Assembly (NCBI RefSeq): GCF_014640315.1
Contig: NZ_BMGS01000009.1
Span: 124,001 to 188,000 of the forward strand
Origin: Hymenobacter glacieicola
Lineage (GTDB): Bacteria > Bacteroidota > Bacteroidia > Cytophagales > Hymenobacteraceae
DNA length: 64,000 nt
Direction of reading: 5' to 3'
Below the pieces are notes generated by a model, which was given only the letters and a program-made list of their open reading frames with translations, ran no database searches and was not told the DNA's origin. This document shows positions 34,315-42,280 of this stretch, one piece after another. The translations under genes and the position numbers were made by a program. The number at the start of each line of letters is the position of its first letter. The stretch's first letter is position 1.

Positions 34315-36276
34315 ATGCGCTTTTTCTCCTGTTTTCGCTCTACCACGGTACTGCTGCTGGCGGCCTCGCCCGCTGCCTGGGCCACGGTGCGCCTACCCCG
34401 CCTGGTAAACTCCCACATGGTACTGCAGCGCAACGTCCCGTTGCCGCTCTGGGGCTGGGCGGCGCCGGGCGAAACGGTGCGCGTTTCCTTCCGGGGCACC
34501 ACGGCCCAGGCCACCGCCGGGCCCGACGGGCGCTGGCAGTTAAAGCTCCCGGCCCAGCCGGCGGGCGGCCCTTTCAAGTTGGAAGTGAAAGGCCAGAACG
34601 TGATTCAACTGACCGATGTGCTGGTGGGCGACGTGTGGCTGGCCTCGGGGCAGTCGAACATGGAGTGGCCCCTGCGCGACACGGACGGCGGGCCGGCGGC
34701 CGTAGCCGCGGCCAACCACCCTACCATCCGGTTGTTCAATGTACCCAACCGCGCCGAGCCGCGGCCCCAGGCCGAGCTGGCCGGTGGCGAGTGGCAGGCG
34801 TGCACGCCGCAGTCGGTGGCCGAGTTTTCGGCCGTGGCCTACTACTTCGGGCGCGACTTGCAGCAGCGGTACAAGGTTCCCATTGGGCTGATTGCGGCTG
34901 AGTGGGGCGGCACCGCTGCCGAAGCCTGGACCAGCGCCGAGGCCCTGCTCAAACTCCCGGATTTTCGGGGGCCGGTGGCCGCATTGCAGGGCCAGCCCGG
35001 CTCGTTCACGGAGCAGCAAGCGGCGTATACGGCCCGCCTGCGGGCCTGGCAGCAAAGTCCGGCCGGCCAAGACCAGGGCCTGCTGCCCGGCCAGCCTACC
35101 TGGGCCGACCCTGACCTGACGACTACCACCTGGAAAACCATGCAAGTGCCAGGCATCTGGGAAGGCCAGACGCCGGAATTGCGTGACTTTGATGGCGTTG
35201 TGTGGCTACGAAGGGAACTGACCTTGCCTGTTGCGGCCGCTAATCAGCCGCTGACCCTAAGTCTGGCCCAAGTAGATGACCAGGACAGCACCTTTTTCAA
35301 CGGCGTGCCTGTTGGCGGCACCCGGGGCTACGACAAGCTTCGGCGCTACGTGGTGCCGGCCAACTTGGTGCGCGCGGGCCGCAACGTCGTAACCGTGCGG
35401 GTCACGGATACGGGTAGCGGCGGCGGCATCTGGGGCAAGCCCACGGAGATGACAGCTACGGTAGGCGGCCTCACGGTGCCGCTGGCCGGGGCCTGGCAGT
35501 ACCGCCCGGCTTTTGACCCCAGCACCCGGCCCCGCAGTCCGTTTCCGGGCGGCGTCCAGAATGAGCCGACGGCCCTGTTTAATGGCATGATTGCGCCCTT
35601 GGTGCCGTACGCGCTGACAGGCGTTATCTGGTACCAGGGCGAAAGCAACGCCGGCCGCGACGCGCAGTACCGCACGCTTTTCCCGGCCCTGATTCAGGAC
35701 TGGCGCACCCGCTGGCAGCAAGGCCCCCTGCCCTTCCTGTTTGTGCAGCTGGCCGGTTACATGCCCGACAGCCCCGAGCCGGCGGATACCGACTGGGCCC
35801 GGCTGCGGGAAGCGCAGCGCTTTACCAGCCTAACGGTGCCCAAAACGGGCATGGCTGTGGCCCTGGACCTGGGCAACCCCGATGACATCCACCCCCGCAA
35901 CAAGCAGGACGTAGGCCGCCGCCTGGCCCGGCTGGCCCGGCAGGTCGCCTACGGCGAAACCGGCGTGGTGGCCTCCGGCCCCACCCTCGACAAATTCGCT
36001 ACCAGCGGCAACCAACTGGTACTTACGTTCCGCAACGTGGGCAGCGGCCTGGTACTCAAGCCTGGGGCCGCGGGCACGCCCGGCAGCTTTGCCGTGGCCG
36101 GGCCCGATGGGCGCTTTGCGTGGGCGCGGGCGCAGGTGCAGGGCAACACGGTCGTACTTCAGGCCGAAGGGGTAGCCCAGCCGGTGGCCGTGCGCTACGC
36201 CTGGGGTAATAACCGCCCTGCTACCCTCTACAACCAGGAAGGTCTGCCGGCTTCTCCGTTTCGCTCCGATAACTAA
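34315..36276 (+). CDS. Sialate O-acetylesterase-like SASA-family esterase
   Basis: Secreted carbohydrate esterase of 653 residues with a Sec signal peptide (cleavage near AWA). A beta-sandwich region (about 20-100, LPRLVNSHMVLQRNVPLPLWG) is followed by the SGNH hydrolase motif ASGQSNMEW with catalytic Ser114, the oxyanion region, and the DDIHP block with Asp523/524 and His526. A jelly-roll insertion (LRDFDGVVWLRREL) lies in the middle as in family members. It removes acetyl groups from sugars, sialic acid or plant polysaccharide side chains. It stands 49 bases before a GH30 gene, so it probably helps to unmask an acetylated glycan. Confidence 0.9.
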   Translation: MRFFSCFRSTTVLLLAASPAAWATVRLPRLVNSHMVLQRNVPLPLWGWAAPGETVRVSFRGTTAQATAGPDGRWQLKLPAQPAGGPFKLEVKGQNVIQLTDVLVGDVWLASGQSNMEWPLRDTDGGPAAVAAANHPTIRLFNVPNRAEPRPQAELAGGEWQACTPQSVAEFSAVAYYFGRDLQQRYKVPIGLIAAEWGGTAAEAWTSAEALLKLPDFRGPVAALQGQPGSFTEQQAAYTARLRAWQQSPAGQDQGLLPGQPTWADPDLTTTTWKTMQVPGIWEGQTPELRDFDGVVWLRRELTLPVAAANQPLTLSLAQVDDQDSTFFNGVPVGGTRGYDKLRRYVVPANLVRAGRNVVTVRVTDTGSGGGIWGKPTEMTATVGGLTVPLAGAWQYRPAFDPSTRPRSPFPGGVQNEPTALFNGMIAPLVPYALTGVIWYQGESNAGRDAQYRTLFPALIQDWRTRWQQGPLPFLFVQLAGYMPDSPEPADTDWARLREAQRFTSLTVPKTGMAVALDLGNPDDIHPRNKQDVGRRLARLARQVAYGETGVVASGPTLDKFATSGNQLVLTFRNVGSGLVLKPGAAGTPGSFAVAGPDGRFAWARAQVQGNTVVLQAEGVAQPVAVRYAWGNNRPATLYNQEGLPASPFRSDN

Positions 36277-36325
36277 CCCCGCTGTCTACTTCTAGCCTGC
36301 TGCGCGGCGGCACCTTCCCTTCTCT

Positions 36326-37783
36326 ATGAAACTACCCTCCGCATTTCCGCTGAGCCTGGCCTGCGCCGTACTGCTTGGCGTGGCCAGCTGCAGCAGCCAG
36401 GACGACAGCTCCCCCACTCCCACGCCGGCCCCGCCAGTACCGCCAACCCAGCCAGCGGGCCCGTCCCAGGTGGCGCAGTGGCTCACGACTCCCGATAAAT
36501 CGGCCTTGTTTTACCAGCGTACGGTGCCCTTAAACTTCAAGGCGCCTAGTGCTCAGCACCCGACCATCATCGTGGACACCACCCAAACCTACCAGTCCAT
36601 TGATGGCTTCGGCTACACGCTCACGGGTAGCAGCGCCATGCTCATTAAGCAGATGAGTGCCTCGGCCCGCGCGGCCCTGCTCAAGGAGTTGTTCGCCACC
36701 GACGGTACCAGCATCGGCACCAGCTACCTGCGCGTTAGTATCGGGGCTTCCGATCTGGATATCAACGTGTTTACCTACGATGATGCTAGCCAGCCCGACC
36801 CTGCGTTGGCGCAGTTCAGCATTGCTCCGGATAAAGTCAACCTGATTCCGGTGCTCAAGGAGATTCTGGCCCTCAACCCCAGCCTCAAGATTTTGGGCTC
36901 ACCCTGGACGGCGCCGCGGTGGATGAAAACCAATAACAGCTACATCGGGGGCTCCCTGAAGCCGGAGTATTACGCTGCCTACGCGCAGTATTTTGTGAAG
37001 TACCTGCAAGCCATGCAGGCCGAGGGTATTCGGCTGGATGCCATTACCCTGCAAAACGAACCCCTGCACGACGGCAACAACCCCAGCATGCTGATGTCGG
37101 CTCAGGAGCAGGCCAGCTTCATCCGCGACCATGTGGGCCCGGCCCTGCGCGCGGCCGGCCTCGCCACCAAGCTTATCACCTACGACCACAACCTGGACAA
37201 GCCGGAGTACCCGCTCACCATTCTGCGCGACCCGGGGGCCAGCCAGTACGTGGATGGCTCGGCCTTCCACCTCTACGCCGGCGACATCACGGCCATGACC
37301 ACCGTGCACAATGCCTTCCCGAGCAAAAACGTGTACTTCACGGAGCAGTGGGTAGGTGGCCCCGGCAACTTTGGCGGCGACCTGAAGTGGCACGTGCAGA
37401 ATCTCATGATTGGGGCTACCCGCAACTGGAGCCGCAACGTGCTGGAGTGGAACCTGGCCGCCGACCCCAACTACGGCCCCTACACCGCCGGGGGCTGCAG
37501 CACCTGCCTGGGTGCCCTAACTATCAGCGGAGACAATGTGACCCGCAACACGGCCTACTACACGGTGGCGCACGCCGCTAAGTTTGTCCGGCCCGGCTCC
37601 GTGCGCATCAGCACCAACGAGCCCGGCACGCTACCCAACGTGGCCTTCAAAACCCCCGCTGGCAAGAAGGTGCTCCTCGTGCTGAACGCGGGCAACGCTA
37701 CCCAAACCTTTGCTATCCAGTACCGCGGCAACGTGGCCACTACCTCGCTCGACCAGGGCGCGGTGGGCACTTACGTATGGTGA
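36326..37783 (+). CDS. GH30 glycoside hydrolase, lipoprotein (second copy)
   Basis: Secreted beta-glycosidase of 485 residues. The lipobox is GVASC (Cys22), followed by a Pro/Thr-rich linker. Domain order and motifs repeat those of the copy at 32633-34060: IDGFGYTLTGSSAML, GSPWTAPRWMK, acid/base Glu245 (LQNEPL) and nucleophile Glu340 (FTEQW), ending VGTYVW. The two are clear paralogues, probably from a tandem duplication that later took in the esterase gene between them. Only 59 bases separate it from the third GH30 gene, so the esterase and both GH30 genes look like one operon. Confidence 0.92.
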   Translation: MKLPSAFPLSLACAVLLGVASCSSQDDSSPTPTPAPPVPPTQPAGPSQVAQWLTTPDKSALFYQRTVPLNFKAPSAQHPTIIVDTTQTYQSIDGFGYTLTGSSAMLIKQMSASARAALLKELFATDGTSIGTSYLRVSIGASDLDINVFTYDDASQPDPALAQFSIAPDKVNLIPVLKEILALNPSLKILGSPWTAPRWMKTNNSYIGGSLKPEYYAAYAQYFVKYLQAMQAEGIRLDAITLQNEPLHDGNNPSMLMSAQEQASFIRDHVGPALRAAGLATKLITYDHNLDKPEYPLTILRDPGASQYVDGSAFHLYAGDITAMTTVHNAFPSKNVYFTEQWVGGPGNFGGDLKWHVQNLMIGATRNWSRNVLEWNLAADPNYGPYTAGGCSTCLGALTISGDNVTRNTAYYTVAHAAKFVRPGSVRISTNEPGTLPNVAFKTPAGKKVLLVLNAGNATQTFAIQYRGNVATTSLDQGAVGTYVW

Positions 37784-37842
37784 ACCTGCCGCGTACCACG
37801 GGCTTTTTCTCCCTGATTTCTCGTACCAGATTTCCTTTACGC

Positions 37843-39309
37843 ATGCAAAAATTCTTCTGGGCCGTTGTGTTGGCGGCCGGCCTCGGCACCTCCGCTTCCG
37901 CGCAAAAAACCACTACCTCGGCGCCCAAGTCGTACTCGGCGGCAGGCAAGCAGGTGCAGGTGTACACCACCGCCGCCGGCTCTCAGTTGCGCCTAAGCGC
38001 CACCGACAAGCTCTCCTTCAAGGAAGTAGGCCAGCCCCTGGAAACCCAGCCCACCATTTTCGTGGATCCGACCCACACCTTCCAGACGATGGTTGGTATT
38101 GGCGGAGCCCTGACCGACGCCTCGGCCGAAACCTTTGCCAAGCTACCCAAAGCCCAGCAGCAGGAGTTTCTGCAGGCTTACTTCAGCCCCAGCCAGGGCA
38201 TAGGCTACACCCTGGGCCGCACCAACATCAACAGCTGCGACTTTTCCAGCGACACCTACACCTACGTGCAGGACGGGGACAAGGAGCTGAAAACCTTCAG
38301 CCTAAAGCACGACGAGAAGTACAAGATGCCCTTCATCAAGCAGGCTACGGCCGCGGCGGGCGGCAAGCTCACCCTGTACGTGAGCCCCTGGAGCCCGCCG
38401 GCCTGGATGAAGGACACCAAAAACATGTTGCAGGGCGGCAAGCTGCTACCCGAGTTCCGCCAGAGCTGGGCCGACTACTACGTGAAGTTTATCAAAGCCT
38501 ACGAGAAGGCGGGCATTCCCATCTGGGGCCTGACGGTGCAGAACGAGCCCATGGCCAAGCAGAAGTGGGAGTCCTGCATTTTCACGGCCGAGGAGGAGCG
38601 CGACTTTGTGAAAGGCTACCTCGGACCCACGCTCAAGAAAGGTGGGCTTGCGGACAAAAAGCTCATCGGCTGGGACCATAACCGCGACCTGGCGTTTCAG
38701 CGCGCCGCTACCCTCTTCGATGACCCCGAAGCCAGCAAGTACTTCTGGGGTCTGGGCTACCACTGGTACGAAACCTGGACCGGCTCGGGCATGCAGTTCG
38801 ATAACCTGCGTCGCGTACACGAAACCTACCCCGACAAGCACTTGATGTTTACGGAAGGCTGCGTGGAGAACTTCAAGTTCGACAACGTGCAGGACTGGAA
38901 GCTGGGCGAGCGGTACGGCTACTCGATGATCAACGACTTCAACGCCGGCACCGTAGCCTGGACCGACTGGAACATCCTGCTCGACGAAACCGGCGGCCCC
39001 AACCACGTCGGCAACTTCTGCTACGCCCCCATCATCGGCGACACCCGCAGCGGCAAGCTCATCTACACCAACGCCTACTACTATATCGGCCACTTCAGCA
39101 AGTTCGTGCGGCCCGGCGCCCGGCGCATTGCCACCGCTTCCAGCCGCGACGTATTGCAAACCACGGCCTTCCTCAATCCCGATGGCAAAGTAGCGGTGGT
39201 AGTCATGAACCAAACCGACCAGGAGCAGCCCTTCCAGCTCTGGCTGAAAGGCCAGGCCGCCCAGGCCACCAGCCGCCCCCACTCCATCATGACGATGGTG
39301 GTAAACTAA
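37843..39309 (+). CDS. GH30 glycoside hydrolase with Sec signal (divergent copy)
   Basis: A 488-residue secreted beta-glycosidase. It has a classic signal peptide ending at SAQ near residue 22, not a lipobox, so it may be free in the periplasm or exported. The barrel motifs differ from the other two copies: GIGGALTDASAETF, YVSPWSPPAWMKD, acid/base Glu235 (VQNEPM) and nucleophile Glu338 (FTEGC). This pattern is closer to GH30 glucosylceramidase/beta-1,6-glucanase proteins than to the first two. The start at 37843 gives MQKFFWAVVL; an upstream frame start would lie within the previous gene's end. A copy of the hairpin repeat follows. Confidence 0.92.
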   Translation: MQKFFWAVVLAAGLGTSASAQKTTTSAPKSYSAAGKQVQVYTTAAGSQLRLSATDKLSFKEVGQPLETQPTIFVDPTHTFQTMVGIGGALTDASAETFAKLPKAQQQEFLQAYFSPSQGIGYTLGRTNINSCDFSSDTYTYVQDGDKELKTFSLKHDEKYKMPFIKQATAAAGGKLTLYVSPWSPPAWMKDTKNMLQGGKLLPEFRQSWADYYVKFIKAYEKAGIPIWGLTVQNEPMAKQKWESCIFTAEEERDFVKGYLGPTLKKGGLADKKLIGWDHNRDLAFQRAATLFDDPEASKYFWGLGYHWYETWTGSGMQFDNLRRVHETYPDKHLMFTEGCVENFKFDNVQDWKLGERYGYSMINDFNAGTVAWTDWNILLDETGGPNHVGNFCYAPIIGDTRSGKLIYTNAYYYIGHFSKFVRPGARRIATASSRDVLQTTAFLNPDGKVAVVVMNQTDQEQPFQLWLKGQAAQATSRPHSIMTMVVN

Positions 39310-39352
39310 AACAGGTTCGCCGGCTAGGGTGTGGACAGCAACCTAAAGGGCC

Positions 39353-39447
39353 GTCATGCAGAGCGCAGCGAAGCATCTCGCGTGCTGACGTTGTAATGCT
39401 AATTAAACATCAGCACGCGAGATGCTTCGGCTGCGCCTCTGCATGAC
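39353..39447. repeat. Intergenic hairpin repeat, copy C
   Basis: Outer arms GTCATGCAGAG/CTCTGCATGAC with inner GAAGCATCTCGCGTGCTGA and its complement; one arm has a small insertion. It lies 43 bases after the third GH30 stop. Confidence 0.85.
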
Positions 39448-39515
39448 AAACGGATTGTGGCTACGTCTACGAACCGGTTTACCACCTAAACTTTTATCCT
39501 CTTACACCTAAGTCA

Positions 39516-39565
39516 AAGCAAAAGCCCCGGCTGGAATCCATGGATTCCAGCCGGGGCTTTTGCTT
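39516..39565. terminator. Perfect 25-bp palindromic terminator
   Basis: 39516-39540 is the exact reverse complement of 39541-39565. It ends 22 bases before the stop of the convergent GH97 gene, so it can serve both strands. Confidence 0.85.
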
Positions 39566-39587
39566 AACTAAGATCAGCCGGTGCCGG

Positions 39588-41786
39588 CTACTTAGCTTCC
39601 ATCACGCTGATGGCGTAGCCGCCACCGGGGGCGCAGTACTGGCTCAGCTTGGTTTTGCTGGTCACGTTTTGCTTGCGGATCTGGTAGGCTTGCGGGTTTT
39701 TCTCGTAATGGGCGTCCTTCTTGTCGGCGTAGATGGTGGCCACGTACTTTTTGCCGGGCTCCAGGAAGCTCAGGTTGATGTTGGAGGTGCGGCCCCGCTC
39801 GTCGCAGGTGCTCCCGACAAACCAGTTGGGGCTGCCCTTGGCTTTGCGGGCGTAGGTGATGTAGTCGCCGGGCTCGGCTTCCAGCACCTTGGTATCGTCC
39901 CAGTCCACGGCTACGTCCTTGATGAACTGGAAGGCATCGAGGTGCTTGTTGTAAGTTTCGGGCAGGTCGGCGGCCATTTGCAGAGGGCTGTACATGGTCA
40001 CGTACAGGGCCAGCTGCCGGGCCAGGGTGCTGTGCACGAAGGAGTTGTTCTGCGGATTGTAGGCGCTAACGCGGGTCTGGAAGATACCCGGCGTGTAGTC
40101 CATGGGGCCGCCGATGAGGCGGGTGAAGGGCAGAATGGTGGTGTGGTCGGCGTTGTTGCCCCCAAACGACTCGTACTCCGTGCCGCGGGCGGCCTCATTG
40201 CCGATCAGGTTGGGGTAGGTGCGCGAGAGGCCGGTGGGGCGCACGGCTTCGTGGCCGTTCACCATGATTTTATACTTGGCCGCCTTTTCCAGCACGTAGT
40301 TGTAGTGGTTGATCATCCACTGGTCGTAGTGCTTGTGGCCCAAGGGCACGATGTCGCCCACGTAGCCGGTTTTCACGGCGTTGTAGCCGTACTTGTTCAT
40401 GAACTGAAAGGCCGAGTCGAGGTGCCGCTCGTAATTGCGCACCGAGCCCGAAGTTTCGTGGTGCATGATGATCTTCACGTTCTTGCTCTGGGCATAGCGG
40501 CTCAGCTCCTGCACGTCGAAGTCGGGGTAGGGCGTCACGAAGTCAAACACGTAGTCTTTGTGCTTGCCGAACCAGTCTTCCCAACCGGTGTTCCAGCCTT
40601 CTACCAGCACGCCATCCAGCCCGTGCTTGGCCGCAAAGTCAATGTACTCTTTCACGTGGGCCGTGTTGGCGCCGTGGGTGCCGTTGGGCTTCACCTTGCG
40701 GTAGTCCACCGAGTCGAGCTTGATGTTCTCCAGGTTGGTGTACGACCAGGTGCTTTTGCCTGTAATCATCTCCCACCACACGCCTACGTACTTCACCGGC
40801 TTAATCCAGGATACGTCCTTGAACTTGGTGGGCTCGTTGAGGTTGAGCACCAGCTTGGAGAGCAGAATGTCGCCAGCTTTGTCGCTCACAATTACGGTGC
40901 GCCAGGGCGTGTTGGCCGGGGTCTGGAGCAGGCCCTTGTCCCCTACCGCGTCGGGCGTGAGGTGGCTTTCCAGCACCATGTTCTTGTCGTCCAGCTCCAG
41001 GTGCATGGCCGAATAGTCGATGAGGGCCGCCTCGTGAATGTTGATGTAGAGCCCGTCCTGGCTCTTGAGCATCAGGGGCGTTTGCACGCCGGTGGCCGAG
41101 AAGGGAGTTTGGGAGGCGTTGGGGGTAGTAGCCGCCTTCATCAGCCCGCGCACCTCCGAGAGTTTAGAGGTAACGGTGCTGTACTCCTGGGTGTCGTAGT
41201 CGCCGGGCAGCCAGAAGGCCTTGTGGTCGCCGGCCAGTGCAAACTGCGTGCGCTCCTCCTTCACAGTGAAGTAGTCGAGACCCTTCTGCTGGGGAAACTC
41301 GTAGCGGAAGCCCAGGCCATCATCGAACAGGCGGAAGCGCACCCGCATCACCCGGTTGGTTTGGGCCTGCGTTAGGGTCACCGCCAACTCATTGTAGTGG
41401 TTGCGGATGTTCTTGCTTTCACCCCACACCGGCTGCCAGGTTTCGTCGAAGGTGCGGCGCTCGGCGCTGGTTTGGGTGAAGCCGCTGGTCAGCGAGGTCG
41501 TGTTTTTCAGATCCAGGCCCAGGCGGCTGGTTTTCAGCACGGGCCGGCCTTTGTAGGTGAGGCTATAGGTAGGCACGCCGCCCTCCTGCACGTTCACGCT
41601 GAGCGTGAACTGCTTGTTCGGCGACTGAATATCCTCGGCCTCGGCTGCACTGCACAACAATAGGCCGCAGAGCAGCAGCACGCCGCGGCTGAAACGGCGA
41701 AGAGGTTGCGGCAAGGCGGAGGGTAGGACTTGAGCGCCGGCCTGCTTCCTGAAGGAAGCCGACCAGCTTATGCGGTCAATAAGCAT
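39588..41786 (-). CDS. GH97 alpha-glucosidase, SusB-like
   Basis: Periplasmic alpha-glucosidase of 732 residues. After an N-terminal signal with a long charged region (hydrophobic core LLLCGLLLC) it has the GH97 beta-domain and barrel. Catalytic residues of the inverting SusB group are kept: Glu444 (HHETSG), Glu513 (GHEAVRPTG) and Glu531 (IGNEAARG), against Glu439, Glu508 and Glu532 in SusB. The GWNTGWEDW stretch is also typical. This group hydrolyses alpha-1,4/1,6 glucosides with calcium. With the GH13 at 54711-56564 it covers alpha-glucan degradation. The start at 41786 is preferred; TATCTTCC at 41840-41847 (- strand) is a possible promoter box. Confidence 0.93.
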   Translation of the reverse strand: MLIDRISWSASFRKQAGAQVLPSALPQPLRRFSRGVLLLCGLLLCSAAEAEDIQSPNKQFTLSVNVQEGGVPTYSLTYKGRPVLKTSRLGLDLKNTTSLTSGFTQTSAERRTFDETWQPVWGESKNIRNHYNELAVTLTQAQTNRVMRVRFRLFDDGLGFRYEFPQQKGLDYFTVKEERTQFALAGDHKAFWLPGDYDTQEYSTVTSKLSEVRGLMKAATTPNASQTPFSATGVQTPLMLKSQDGLYINIHEAALIDYSAMHLELDDKNMVLESHLTPDAVGDKGLLQTPANTPWRTVIVSDKAGDILLSKLVLNLNEPTKFKDVSWIKPVKYVGVWWEMITGKSTWSYTNLENIKLDSVDYRKVKPNGTHGANTAHVKEYIDFAAKHGLDGVLVEGWNTGWEDWFGKHKDYVFDFVTPYPDFDVQELSRYAQSKNVKIIMHHETSGSVRNYERHLDSAFQFMNKYGYNAVKTGYVGDIVPLGHKHYDQWMINHYNYVLEKAAKYKIMVNGHEAVRPTGLSRTYPNLIGNEAARGTEYESFGGNNADHTTILPFTRLIGGPMDYTPGIFQTRVSAYNPQNNSFVHSTLARQLALYVTMYSPLQMAADLPETYNKHLDAFQFIKDVAVDWDDTKVLEAEPGDYITYARKAKGSPNWFVGSTCDERGRTSNINLSFLEPGKKYVATIYADKKDAHYEKNPQAYQIRKQNVTSKTKLSQYCAPGGGYAISVMEAK

Positions 41787-41969
41787 GGTGGGAAGGAAAA
41801 GAGAAGGTTCGACGCAGCTTGCTCCGCAAAGGAAGCACGGGAAGATACGCAGCAGCAAGTTGAAGCTCTTCCGGGCGGTCTGCTACGTCCGGGTTGTCTG
41901 CTTTCCGTTGCGCTATTGACTACTATTACCAAACTACTATGATAGGTCGCCTATAAGCACCAAAGAACC

Positions 41970-42059
41970 TCATGCAGAGGCGCAGCCGAAGCATCTCGCG
42001 TGCTGATGTTGTGGTAGTAACTCTGGCGTCAGCCGAGCGAGATGCTCCGCTCTGCATGA
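41970..42059. repeat. Intergenic hairpin repeat, copy D
   Basis: TCATGCAGAG at one end pairs with CTCTGCATGA at the other; inner arms around GAAGCATCTCGCGTGCTGA are partly degenerate. Confidence 0.75.
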
Positions 42060-42139
42060 CGGCCGACTACCTGTAAAATGCTGTTGTCCTGAGCCACTAA
42101 CTGCACGGTCAGGCTTCTACAACTTTAACCTAAAAACAA

Positions 42140-42172
42140 TAGCGCGAAGCCTCCCGAAGAAGCTTCGCGCTA
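42140..42172 (-). terminator. Terminator hairpin downstream of the GH3 gene
   Basis: An 11-bp stem TAGCGCGAAGC/GCTTCGCGCTA (42140-42150 with 42162-42172). On the - strand it is followed by TTGTTTTTAGG, 109 bases after the GH3 stop. Confidence 0.6.
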
Positions 42173-42280
42173 CTGCTATAATCGGCTTCCGGAGCACTAA
42201 CCCGCTCCCCTATTAGCTGATCAGCTTCCGGAAGCCCCCGCGCGCTCGTCCCACAACAAGGCGCAGGTAGTGCCTATCCC

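Larger units (their letters stand above)
41787..42280. other. Gap between the GH97 start and GH3 stop
   Basis: 494 bases without a gene. It holds the TATCTTCC box (41840-41847, - strand), the hairpin repeat copy D (41970-42059) and a terminator hairpin (42140-42172). A further imperfect repeat with GCTTCCGGA appears twice near 42184 and 42226. Confidence 0.55.

Noticed and set aside
31253..39309. A complete polysaccharide utilisation locus
   Set aside because: No SusC-like TonB receptor or SusD-like lipoprotein is encoded in the window, so the strict definition is not met.
39540..41375. A 611-codon + strand frame opposite the GH97 gene
   Set aside because: The GH97 gene on the other strand has all catalytic residues and a signal peptide; the antisense frame shows no domain.
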